Shown: positions 56,295 through 64,000 of the stretch, in pieces | How positions within the stretch are numbered: the first letter of the stretch is position 1 | Layout of the letters: every line of letters starts with the position of its first letter | From: Pseudomonas alkylphenolica | GTDB taxonomy: Bacteria; Pseudomonadota; Gammaproteobacteria; Pseudomonadales; Pseudomonadaceae | Reading direction: 5' to 3' | DNA length: 64,000 nucleotides | NCBI RefSeq assembly: GCF_016009175.1 | Contig: NZ_JADUCM010000001.1 | Span: 372,001-436,000, forward strand | The notes under the pieces: generated by a model | Databases searched by the model: none | Told to the model about the DNA's origin: nothing | The model's input: only the letters and a program-made list of their open reading frames with translations | Position numbers and translations under genes: made by a program

Positions 56295-59200
56295 GCATGA
56301 GTCTCCAGTTTCAGCGCATGGGCCGCCTTGCGGGCCTGGCTGCGTTCGACATAACGGCGGATCAGAACAAAGAACACAGGCGTCAGCAGCAGGCCGAAGA
56401 AGGTCACCCCGATCATCCCGGAGAACACCGCCACGCCCATGGCATGACGCATTTCCGCACCGGCACCGGAGGAGAACACCAGCGGTACCACACCCATGAT
56501 GAAGGCAATCGAGGTCATCAGGATCGGCCGCAGACGCAGGCGGCAGGCTTCCAGCACCGCAGCCAGCGGGTCGAGGCCTTCGGCCTGTTTGTCCTTGGCA
56601 AATTCGACGATCAGGATCGCGTTCTTGCACGCCAGCCCCACCAGTACGATCAGGCCGATCTGGGTGAAGATGTTGTTGTCACCGCCCGACAGGATCACCC
56701 CGGTGATTGCCGAGAGCAGGGTCATCGGCACGATCAGGATCACCGCCAGCGGCAGGCTCCAGCTTTCGTACTGGGCAGCCAGCACCAGGAAGGCCAGCAG
56801 TACGCAGAGCGGGAAGACGAACAGCGCGGTGTTGCCCGAAAGAATCTGCTGGTAAGTCAGCTCGGTCCATTCGAAGGTCATGCCGTTGGGCAGCTCTTCC
56901 TTGAGCAGTTTCTCGATGGCTTTTTCCGCTTGCCCGGAGCTGTAGCCAGGGGCGGCGGCACCGTTGATCTCGGCGGTGATAAAGCCGTTGTAGTGCATCA
57001 CGCGGTCCGGCCCCGAGGTGTCGCTGACCTTGATGAAGGTCGCCAGCGGGATCATCTCGCCCTGGTTGTTGCGCACTTTCAGCTGGCCGATCTGCTCGGC
57101 TTCAAGGCGGAACTGCTGCTCAGCCTGGACGTTGACCTGGTAGGTGCGGCCAAAACGGTTGAAGTCGTTGGCATACAACGAACCCAGGTAGATCTGCAGG
57201 GTGTCGAAGATGTCGCTGATGGCCACGCCGTGGGTCTTGGCTTTTTCCCGGTCGATGGCGGCATCGACCTGCGGTACGTTGACCTGGTAGCTGGTGAACA
57301 GCCCGGCCAGCTCCGGCACGTTGTGGCTCTTGGCGATGATGTTCTGGGTTTCCTTGTACAGCGCTTCATAACCCAGGTTGCCACGGTCCTCGATCTGCAG
57401 GCGGAAACCGCCGATCGTACCCAGCCCCTGTACTGGCGGCGGCGGGAAGATCGCGATGTAGGCGTCTTCGATGTCGGCGAACTGCGCGTTCAGTGCAGCG
57501 GCAATGGCGGCAGCCGACTGGCTCGGGTCTTTACGCTCATCAAACGGCTTGAGCGGGGTGAAGACGATGCCGCTGTTCGGGCTGTTGGTGAAGCCGTTGA
57601 TCGACAGGCCCGGGAAGGCTACCGAGTCGGCCACGCCAGGTTGCTTGAGGGCGATCTCGCTCATCTTCTTGATCACCGCTTCAGTGCGGTCAAGGCTGGC
57701 GGCATCCGGCAGCTGGGCGAACGCTACCAGGTACTGCTTGTCTTGTGCCGGCACGAAACCGGTTGGCGTTGAAGAGAAGCCCAGCCAGGTCATGACGATC
57801 AGGCCGCCGTAGACGAACAGGGCAATGCCGCTGCTGCGGATGACCCGGCCGACTGCACCGACATAGCTGTGGCTGGCGCGGTCGAAGAAGCGGTTGAACG
57901 GGCCGAACAACCAGCCGCCGAGCAAACGCTCGAGCATGCGCGAGAAACGGTCCTTGGGCGCATGGTGCTCCTTGAGCAACACCGCAGCCAGTGCCGGCGA
58001 CAGGGTCAGGGAGTTGAACGCCGAGATTACCGTCGAGATGGCGATGGTCAGGGCGAACTGCTTGTAGAACTGCCCGGTAAGGCCGGAGATGAACGCCGCG
58101 GGTACGAACACGGCGCACAGCACCAGGGCCGTGGCGATGATCGGGCCGGTCACTTCGCCCATGGCTTTCTGTGTGGCCTCCAGGGGCTTGAGGCCTAGGC
58201 CGATGTTACGTTCGACGTTTTCCACCACAACGATGGCGTCGTCCACGACGATACCGATGGCCAGCACCAGGCCGAACAACGACAACGCGTTGAGCGAGAA
58301 CCCGAACAGGTGCATCACCGCAAAGGTACCGATCAGCGACACCGGCACGGCTACCAGCGGAATGATCGAGGCGCGCCAGGTCTGCAGGAACAGGATGACC
58401 ACCAGCACCACCAGCACCAGGGCTTCGAACAGCGTGTGAACGACGGCCTCGATCGAGCCACGGACGAACACCGTCGGGTCATAGACGATGCTGTAGTCCA
58501 TGCCTTCGGGGAAGTCTTTCTTCAGTTCGGCCATCTTCGAGCGCACTTCATCGGAGATCTCGATGGCGTTCGAGCCTGGGCGCTGGAAGATCGGGATGGC
58601 CACGGCCGGCTGGTTGTTCAGCAAGGAACGCAGGGCGTACTGGCTGGAACCGAGCTCAACCCGGGCAATGTCCTTGAGGCGGGTGATCTCGCCGTCGGCG
58701 CCGGAGCGGATGATGATGTTCTCGAACTCTTCCTCGTTGACCAGGCGGCCCTGGGTGTTGACCGAGAGCTGGAAGCTGGTGCTGCCAGGGGCGGGCGGTG
58801 CACCCAGCTGGCCGGCGGCGACCTGGCGGTTCTGCTCGCGAATGGCCGCGACCACATCGCTGGCGGTGAGGTTGCGCGAAGCGGTCTTGTTCGGGTCCAG
58901 CCAGACCCGCAGCGAGTAGTCGCCCATGCCGAACAGTTGCACGTCACCGACGCCGCCCAGGCGTGCCAGTTCATCCTTGATGTTGAGGATGGCGTAGTTG
59001 GACAGGTAGAGCATGTCGTAGCGGTTATCCGGCGAGGTCAGGTGCACGACCATGGTCAGGTCGGGCGAAGCCTTGTCGACGGTGATACCGATACGGGTCA
59101 CTTCTTCGGGCAGCTTGGGCTGGGTACGGGTGACACGGTTCTGCACCTGCACCTGGGCATTGTCCAGGTCGGTACCCAGGGCAAAAGTGATGGTCAGCGT

Positions 59201-59470
59201 CAGCTTGCCGTCGGCGGTCGACTGCGAGGACATGTAGAGCATGTTCTCGACGCCGGTGATGGCTTGCTCCAAAGGCGCGGCAACGGTTTCACCGATGACC
59301 TTGGGGTTGGCCCCGGGGAAGTTGGCGCGGACCACGACGGTCGGCGGCACCACTTCCGGGTATTCGCTGATCGGTAGCTGGAACAGCGAGATGCTGCCGG
59401 CAATCAGGATCAGCAGCGACAGCACGGCGGCGAAAATCGGCCGGGTGATAAAAAACTTGGAAAAATTCAT
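56291..59470 (-). CDS. mexF: RND efflux pump inner-membrane transporter MexF
   Basis: A 1059-residue HAE1-family transporter with the normal 12 spans and two large periplasmic loops. The start MNFSKFFITRPIFAAVLSL and the TM4 segment IGIVVDDAIVVVENVERN, with the two proton-relay Asp residues, are near-identical to MexF. Proton-driven export from the periplasm and inner membrane. In P. aeruginosa MexEF-OprN exports chloramphenicol, fluoroquinolones, trimethoprim and quorum-sensing precursors; the substrates here are inferred from that. It lies 12 bases after mexE. Confidence 0.95.
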   Translation of the reverse strand: MNFSKFFITRPIFAAVLSLLILIAGSISLFQLPISEYPEVVPPTVVVRANFPGANPKVIGETVAAPLEQAITGVENMLYMSSQSTADGKLTLTITFALGTDLDNAQVQVQNRVTRTQPKLPEEVTRIGITVDKASPDLTMVVHLTSPDNRYDMLYLSNYAILNIKDELARLGGVGDVQLFGMGDYSLRVWLDPNKTASRNLTASDVVAAIREQNRQVAAGQLGAPPAPGSTSFQLSVNTQGRLVNEEEFENIIIRSGADGEITRLKDIARVELGSSQYALRSLLNNQPAVAIPIFQRPGSNAIEISDEVRSKMAELKKDFPEGMDYSIVYDPTVFVRGSIEAVVHTLFEALVLVVLVVILFLQTWRASIIPLVAVPVSLIGTFAVMHLFGFSLNALSLFGLVLAIGIVVDDAIVVVENVERNIGLGLKPLEATQKAMGEVTGPIIATALVLCAVFVPAAFISGLTGQFYKQFALTIAISTVISAFNSLTLSPALAAVLLKEHHAPKDRFSRMLERLLGGWLFGPFNRFFDRASHSYVGAVGRVIRSSGIALFVYGGLIVMTWLGFSSTPTGFVPAQDKQYLVAFAQLPDAASLDRTEAVIKKMSEIALKQPGVADSVAFPGLSINGFTNSPNSGIVFTPLKPFDERKDPSQSAAAIAAALNAQFADIEDAYIAIFPPPPVQGLGTIGGFRLQIEDRGNLGYEALYKETQNIIAKSHNVPELAGLFTSYQVNVPQVDAAIDREKAKTHGVAISDIFDTLQIYLGSLYANDFNRFGRTYQVNVQAEQQFRLEAEQIGQLKVRNNQGEMIPLATFIKVSDTSGPDRVMHYNGFITAEINGAAAPGYSSGQAEKAIEKLLKEELPNGMTFEWTELTYQQILSGNTALFVFPLCVLLAFLVLAAQYESWSLPLAVILIVPMTLLSAITGVILSGGDNNIFTQIGLIVLVGLACKNAILIVEFAKDKQAEGLDPLAAVLEACRLRLRPILMTSIAFIMGVVPLVFSSGAGAEMRHAMGVAVFSGMIGVTFFGLLLTPVFFVLIRRYVERSQARKAAHALKLETHA

Positions 59471-59482
59471 CGGACTGATCCC

Positions 59483-60724
59483 TTAACCGCGTGGTGCCTG
59501 GGCACTGGCAAGTTTTACGCTGGGGGTGGTCACTGCTTTGCCCTGGATGCTGGCTTCGAGTGCCTGACGTTGTTGGGCGAGGGCGGCGAGGGTCGCTTCA
59601 CTGGCCATTGGCGTGTCCTGTGGCGTGACCGGCGAACCCGGACGCACGCGCTGCAGGCCCTTGACCACGATGCGGTCGTCCTTGCTCAGGCCGCTGCGGA
59701 CAATGCGCAGGCCTTCGAGCTTGGGCCCCAGTTCGACGGCGCGGTAGGCCGCGGTGTTGTCCTTGTCCATGACCAGTACGAATTTCTTGCCAAGGTCGGT
59801 GCCGACGGCTTCGTCGTTGATCAGTACCGCCGAGTAGGTGGCACTGCCGACCAGTTTCAGCCGTGCATACAAGCCCGGGGTGAACTGGCCATCGCTGTTG
59901 TCGAACACCGCCCGGCCACGAATGGTGCCGGTCTTGGGGTTGACCTGGTTGTCGACGAAATTCATCTGGCCCAGGTGCGGGTTGCCGGTTTCATTCGACA
60001 GGCCCAGGTAAACCGGAGTGGTCTGCCCGCGCTGGCCCTGGCGCGCAAGCTGGGTATATTTGAGATACACACGCTCATCGGCATCGAAGTAGGCATACAC
60101 CTTGTCGGTGGAGACCACGCTGGTCAGCGGGGTGACGTCGGCGGTGACGATGTTGCCGGCGGTGAACTGGGCCCGGCTGACCTGGCCGCTGATGGGCGCC
60201 GTGACCCGGGTAAAGCTCAGGTTCAGTTTGGCCAGGTCCAGTTGCGCTTGAATGGCGGCGACACCGGCGCGGGCTTCAGCGGCCGCGCTGGTGCGCGATT
60301 CGGCCAGCTCCGCCGAGATGGCGTTGCTGCTGCGCAAGCGCTCGCCACGCTGGGCCTCGTTCTCGCTGCGCACGGCGGTAGCGCGGGCTTGCTGCAGTTG
60401 GGCCTCGAGGCGGCGGACTTCGGCCTGGAACGGGCGAGGGTCGATCTGGAACAACAGATCGCCTTTTTTCACCTGCGCGCCTTCGGCAAAGGCCACCAGG
60501 TCGATCTGACCCGACACCCGTGGCCGCACTTCGACGGTTTCCGGGGCTTCCAGCCGGCCGGTGAACTCGTCCCATTCGTTGATCGGTTGTTCCAGTACCT
60601 TGGCCACGCTGACCTTGGCCGCCGCCGGAGCCTGCACGGCCTCCGGGGTACGACCGCAGGCACTCATCACCAGTATTGCAAGTAGAGCCAAGGGGTAACG
60701 CAAAGGTTTGAGTGACTGTTCCAT
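59483..60724 (-). CDS. mexE: RND efflux periplasmic adaptor MexE
   Basis: A 413-residue membrane-fusion lipoprotein; the signal peptide ends in MSAC with the acylated cysteine at residue 23. The barrel/lipoyl segment (NEWDEFTGRLEAPETVEVRP) and a coiled-coil hairpin (about residues 100-165, AEVRRLEAQLQQARATAVRS) are as in MexE. It links MexF to OprN. First gene of the operon; a MexT-like box lies 75 bases upstream. Confidence 0.94.
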   Translation of the reverse strand: MEQSLKPLRYPLALLAILVMSACGRTPEAVQAPAAAKVSVAKVLEQPINEWDEFTGRLEAPETVEVRPRVSGQIDLVAFAEGAQVKKGDLLFQIDPRPFQAEVRRLEAQLQQARATAVRSENEAQRGERLRSSNAISAELAESRTSAAAEARAGVAAIQAQLDLAKLNLSFTRVTAPISGQVSRAQFTAGNIVTADVTPLTSVVSTDKVYAYFDADERVYLKYTQLARQGQRGQTTPVYLGLSNETGNPHLGQMNFVDNQVNPKTGTIRGRAVFDNSDGQFTPGLYARLKLVGSATYSAVLINDEAVGTDLGKKFVLVMDKDNTAAYRAVELGPKLEGLRIVRSGLSKDDRIVVKGLQRVRPGSPVTPQDTPMASEATLAALAQQRQALEASIQGKAVTTPSVKLASAQAPRG

Positions 60725-60798
60725 GGGGAGTCCGCCAATTTGTTGATAGTGGGCGGATTCTGCGATTTGTAACTATTAACGACGAATCGAACGAGGCG

Positions 60799-60822
60799 AA
60801 GGTAACTATCACCGGGAATGAT
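60799..60822 (-). promoter_or_regulatory. MexT-type nod box upstream of mexE
   Basis: On the minus strand the bases read ATCA-N5-GGTGAT-N4-ACCTT. The known MexT box is ATCA-N5-GTCGAT-N4-ACYAT, so the spacing is exact and most bases match. MexT is a LysR activator of mexEF-oprN; its gene is not in the window. Confidence 0.6.
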
Positions 60823-60933
60823 ATAAGCCGATCAAACGCGCTCTAGCCCAAGGCCTGCAGCAGGGTCCGGCAAGCCTGCTTTAATCAATCTGAGCTTCGT
60901 TTGCCCTGACCGACCCCCACGGAGAACGCGCCC

Positions 60934-61818
60934 ATGACCCGTCTCACCGCCAAAGACTTTGCCCCCGAGTTGCTGGAACTGTACGACTACTATGCCCATG
61001 GCCGGATCAACCGGCGGGAGTTTCTTGACCGTGCGGCGGCATTCACCTTCGCCGGCATGACCGCCAGCGCCTTGCTGGCGTCGCTGAGCCCGAACTATGC
61101 CCTGGCGGAACAGGTGGCGTTTACCGACCCTGACATCAGCGCCGAGTATGTCACTTACCCGTCGCCCAAGGGCCATGGCCAGGTGCGTGGCTACCTGGTA
61201 CGCCCGGCAACGGTCAAGGGCAAGGCACCCGGGGTTGTGGTGGTGCATGAGAACCGTGGCCTGAATCCCTACATCGAAGACGTCGCCCGGCGTCTGGCCA
61301 AGGCCGGCTTTGTTGCTTTTGCGCCCGACGGCCTGAGTTCGGTGGGCGGCTATCCGGGTAACGACGACAAAGGCCGCGAATTGCAGGCAACCGTCGACCC
61401 GACCAAGCTGATGAACGATTTTTTCGCCGCCATCGAATGGCTGATGCACCACGACGCCTGCACCGGCAAGGTCGGCATCACCGGGTTTTGCTATGGCGGC
61501 GGGGTGGCCAATGCGGCGGCGGTGGCCTACCCGGAACTGGGCGCGGCAGTGCCGTTTTATGGCCGTCAGCCCGAGGCCAAGGATGTACCGAAGATCAAGG
61601 CGCCGCTGTTGCTGCATTACGGTGAACTGGACACTCGCATCAACGAGGGCTGGCCCGCCTATGAACAGGCGTTGAAGGCGGCAGGCAAGGTCTACGAGGT
61701 GTACTTCTATCCCGGTGCCAACCATGGCTTTCACAACGATTCGACACCGCGTTATGACGAAGCGGCGGCGAACCTGGCGTGGGAGCGGACGCTGGCGTGG
61801 TTTCGAAAGTACCTATAA
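60934..61818 (+). CDS. Dienelactone-hydrolase family protein with Tat-like signal
   Basis: A 294-residue alpha/beta hydrolase. The N-terminus carries [25 protein letters not shown] (about residues 26-50), a twin-arginine-type motif followed by a hydrophobic stretch, so export or periplasmic membrane attachment is likely. The nucleophile motif GFCYGGG has Cys186, as in dienelactone hydrolases; GELDTR and GANHGFH supply the acid and His. It is divergent from mexE. The natural substrate is unknown; its YghX-like relatives are also uncharacterised. Confidence 0.85.
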   Translation: MTRLTAKDFAPELLELYDYYAHGRINRREFLDRAAAFTFAGMTASALLASLSPNYALAEQVAFTDPDISAEYVTYPSPKGHGQVRGYLVRPATVKGKAPGVVVVHENRGLNPYIEDVARRLAKAGFVAFAPDGLSSVGGYPGNDDKGRELQATVDPTKLMNDFFAAIEWLMHHDACTGKVGITGFCYGGGVANAAAVAYPELGAAVPFYGRQPEAKDVPKIKAPLLLHYGELDTRINEGWPAYEQALKAAGKVYEVYFYPGANHGFHNDSTPRYDEAAANLAWERTLAWFRKYL

Positions 61819-61942
61819 GCCCTTGGATTATTTCGGCTGGCGAAATTATGGATTGCTTCCGGCACCCATTCTGCTGCCAGCCGATCCCGTGCAGCATGGT
61901 ATCCAGCAGCGCCACTCCCGGCGCTGACCCGGAGCTCAGAAC

Positions 61943-62572
61943 ATGCCAAGCCCGATCAAACTCTACAATTTCCCTAAATCCGGCCATGCCCATCGCATCG
62001 AGCTGATGCTGGCGTTGCTCGACCTGCCCACCGAGCTGGTCTTCGTCGACCTGGCCAAGGGCGAGCACAAGCAGCCCGGGTTCCTCGCCATCAACCCGTT
62101 CGGCCAGGTGCCGGTGATCGATGACAACGGGACCGTTATCGCCGATTCCAACGCGATCCTGGTCTATCTGGCCAAGGCCTACGGTGGTGAGCGCTGGTTG
62201 CCAGAGGATCCGCTGGGGGCCGCCCGCGTACAACGCTGGCTGTCGGTGGCCGCCGGCCCGCTGGCTTTCGGCCCGGCCGCAGCACGTTTGGTGACGGTGT
62301 TCGGTGCCTCGTTCAACACCGATGAGGTCATTGGCCGCGCCCACGCCTTGTTGCAGGTAGTGGACGCCGAGCTGGCCAAGGCGCCGTTCCTGACCGGCAA
62401 CCAGGCGACCATCGCCGATATCGCCAATTACTCCTACATCGCCCACGCCCCCGAGGGCAACGTTTCGCTGGAACCGTACCCCAATGTGCGTGCCTGGCTT
62501 GCCCGGATCGAGGCGCTGCCCGGCTTCGTGCCGATGCCGCGCACGGTGATCGGCCTGCAAACCACAGCCTGA
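61943..62572 (+). CDS. Glutathione S-transferase
   Basis: A 209-residue protein with a thioredoxin-like N-terminal domain ([40 protein letters not shown], the glutathione-binding SNAI site) and an all-helical C-terminal domain ([16 protein letters not shown]). GGAG precedes the ATG. It lies 18 bases before a flavin oxidoreductase gene in the same direction, so the two are probably co-transcribed. Confidence 0.92.
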   Translation: MPSPIKLYNFPKSGHAHRIELMLALLDLPTELVFVDLAKGEHKQPGFLAINPFGQVPVIDDNGTVIADSNAILVYLAKAYGGERWLPEDPLGAARVQRWLSVAAGPLAFGPAAARLVTVFGASFNTDEVIGRAHALLQVVDAELAKAPFLTGNQATIADIANYSYIAHAPEGNVSLEPYPNVRAWLARIEALPGFVPMPRTVIGLQTTA

Positions 62573-62590
62573 CTCTCGAGGAATGCCGCC

Positions 62591-64000
62591 ATGCACGAAC
62601 ACACGGGATCCCCCTGGCACGCAGGTGAAGTACGGCTGCAGGAGCAGGTCGGTGTTGCAGAACGCATGGAGGTGTTCGGGCGTAAAGTGATCCGCGACTA
62701 CATGCCTGACCAGCATCGCGCGTTTTACCAGCAGTTGCCGTTTATCGTCGCCGGTGCCGTCGATGCCGACGGCAAACCCTGGGCAACGCTGCTTGAAGGT
62801 CCGGAAGGTTTCGTCAGCTCGCCGGATCCGCAGTTGCTGCGCATTGGTACCGATTTGCGCGACGACGACCCGGCCACGCCGGGTCTGACCAGCGGTGGCG
62901 CCATCGGCTTGCTCGGAATCGAGTTGCACAGCCGCCGGCGTAACCGCCTCAATGGCCTGATCCATAAGGCCACAGCCGGTCAGCTGGAGGTGGCGGTCGA
63001 GCAGTCGTTTGGCAATTGCCCGCAGTACATCCAGTTGCGCGAGTACAGCCGTGTCGTGGAACCCGCGGGTGGGCGCCTGGATTCAACGGTGCTGGATGCC
63101 GGCGCCAAAGCCATGATCGAACAGGCTGACACGTTTTTCGTTGCCAGCTACATCGAGCATGACAACGGCCAACGCTCGGTGGACGTCTCCCATCGTGGTG
63201 GGCGACCGGGCTTCGTCAGGGTTGAAGGTAACCGCCTGACCATTCCCGACTACGCTGGCAACCTGCATTTCAACACCCTCGGCAACCTGCTGCTCAACCC
63301 GGTCGCCGGGCTGCTGTTCGTCGACTTCACCACCGGCAACGTGCTGCAACTGTGCGGCAGGGCCGAGGTGATCCTTGACAGCCCGTTGATCAATGCCTTT
63401 GAAGGTGCCGAACGGATCTGGACGCTTGAGGTCGAGCAGGTGGTAATGCGCCCGGCTGCCGTATCGCTGCGTTGGGCTTTTCATGAGTACGCGCCGACCA
63501 GCCTGATGACCGGCACCTGGGCCGAGGCCGAACAGCGCCTGCAACAGCGCGAAAGGCAGCGTCAGTGGCTGGATTGGCGGGTGGTACGCATCGAGCAGGA
63601 GAGCCGTGATATCCGCTCGTTCTACCTGCAGCCTGAGCATGACTCGGCGGTGCCGTTCGCCCCGGGCCAGCACATTCCTGTGCAGGTGCAACTGCAGGGC
63701 AAGGCACCGCTGATCCGTACCTACAGCCTTTCCAGTGCGCCCTCCGACGGCTATCTGCGCATCAGCGTCAAAGCGCAAGGGCCGGCCTCACGGCATCTTC
63801 ACGCGACTGTACAGGTCGGTGAACGGCTGCAGGTGCGCCTGCCCATGGGCAGCTTCACCCTCGATCAACGAAGCGAGCGGCCCCTTGTTCTGATCGGCGC
63901 AGGCGTTGGCATTACGCCGCTGATCGCCATGCTGCGCGAGGAACTGGCCAGTGGGCGGGCAAGGCGCATCGAGCTGTTCCACGGCGGGCGTACGCTGGCC
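62591..64000 (+). CDS. PNPOx-like/ferredoxin-reductase flavoprotein, C-terminus beyond the window
   Basis: The reading frame is open from ATG 62591 (GAGGA nine bases upstream) to the window end, giving 470 residues without a stop. Residues about 35-300 form a pyridoxamine-phosphate-oxidase-like split barrel (FMN-type). From about 335 a ferredoxin-reductase module begins, with the FAD motif RTYSLSSAP and the NAD(P) motif GAGVGITPLIAML. A C-terminal 2Fe-2S domain would be expected in this family but lies outside. It probably passes electrons from NAD(P)H through flavins; the substrate is unknown. Adjacent to the GST gene. Confidence 0.82.
   Translation, partial: MHEHTGSPWHAGEVRLQEQVGVAERMEVFGRKVIRDYMPDQHRAFYQQLPFIVAGAVDADGKPWATLLEGPEGFVSSPDPQLLRIGTDLRDDDPATPGLTSGGAIGLLGIELHSRRRNRLNGLIHKATAGQLEVAVEQSFGNCPQYIQLREYSRVVEPAGGRLDSTVLDAGAKAMIEQADTFFVASYIEHDNGQRSVDVSHRGGRPGFVRVEGNRLTIPDYAGNLHFNTLGNLLLNPVAGLLFVDFTTGNVLQLCGRAEVILDSPLINAFEGAERIWTLEVEQVVMRPAAVSLRWAFHEYAPTSLMTGTWAEAEQRLQQRERQRQWLDWRVVRIEQESRDIRSFYLQPEHDSAVPFAPGQHIPVQVQLQGKAPLIRTYSLSSAPSDGYLRISVKAQGPASRHLHATVQVGERLQVRLPMGSFTLDQRSERPLVLIGAGVGITPLIAMLREELASGRARRIELFHGGRTLA

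Overview
The window is a high-GC stretch of a fluorescent Pseudomonas chromosome. The main evidence is three pyoverdine-type side-chain peptide synthetases next to the start of the FpvGHJKC ferri-pyoverdine iron-release operon. A MexEF-OprN efflux operon, REP-type intergenic palindromes and several small Pseudomonas DUF families (DUF6124, DUF2986, DUF4287) fit this. The species cannot be resolved from the window alone.

Layout. 1-2655 (minus): fpvG-fpvH-fpvJ-fpvK, each overlapping the next by four bases, then the first codons of fpvC running off the left edge. 3112-3354: a DUF6124 gene. 3593-31072 (plus): three NRPS genes of 3682, 2620 and 2850 aa, almost without gaps, preceded by a PvdS-like promoter and closed by a terminator. 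Reading the adenylation-domain specificity residues gives the predicted chain Asp / D-basic (Lys, Arg or Orn) / OH-Orn / D-Gln / Ser / D-Asp / OH-Orn, released by a C-terminal thioesterase. With the chromophore catechol, the two hydroxy-ornithines would give the six ligands of an Fe(III) siderophore.

31129-32082 is an esterase and 32136-35540 (minus) a very large secreted multicopper oxidase. 35846-38047 (minus) is an OsmC-YcaO fusion. 38193-39167 (minus) carries a tautomerase and an SDR dehydrogenase, with a divergent LysR regulator and a GNAT acetyltransferase to their right. 40928-43747 is the most unusual gene: an adenylation domain, a carrier domain and a multi-span membrane acyltransferase-like domain in one protein.

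43940-49020 holds small conserved proteins, a DUF2252 protein, a PAS-GGDEF diguanylate cyclase and an orphan FecR-like protein that lacks the cytoplasmic anti-sigma part. 49049-54636 pairs a secreted alkylsulfatase (minus) with a DUF1302-DUF1329 operon (plus) across a shared control region containing a perfect palindrome. 54867-60724 (minus) is mexE-mexF-oprN with a MexT-like nod box upstream. 60934-64000 (plus) has a dienelactone-hydrolase-family protein, a glutathione S-transferase and a flavin oxidoreductase cut by the right edge.

The left half works as one iron-acquisition block: the NRPSs build the pyoverdine peptide, and the Fpv proteins strip iron from the returned complex in the periplasm. 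The other pyoverdine genes (pvdL, pvdA, pvdH, fpvA, pvdE, pvdS) are not in the window. No tRNA, rRNA, insertion sequence, prophage or CRISPR array was seen.
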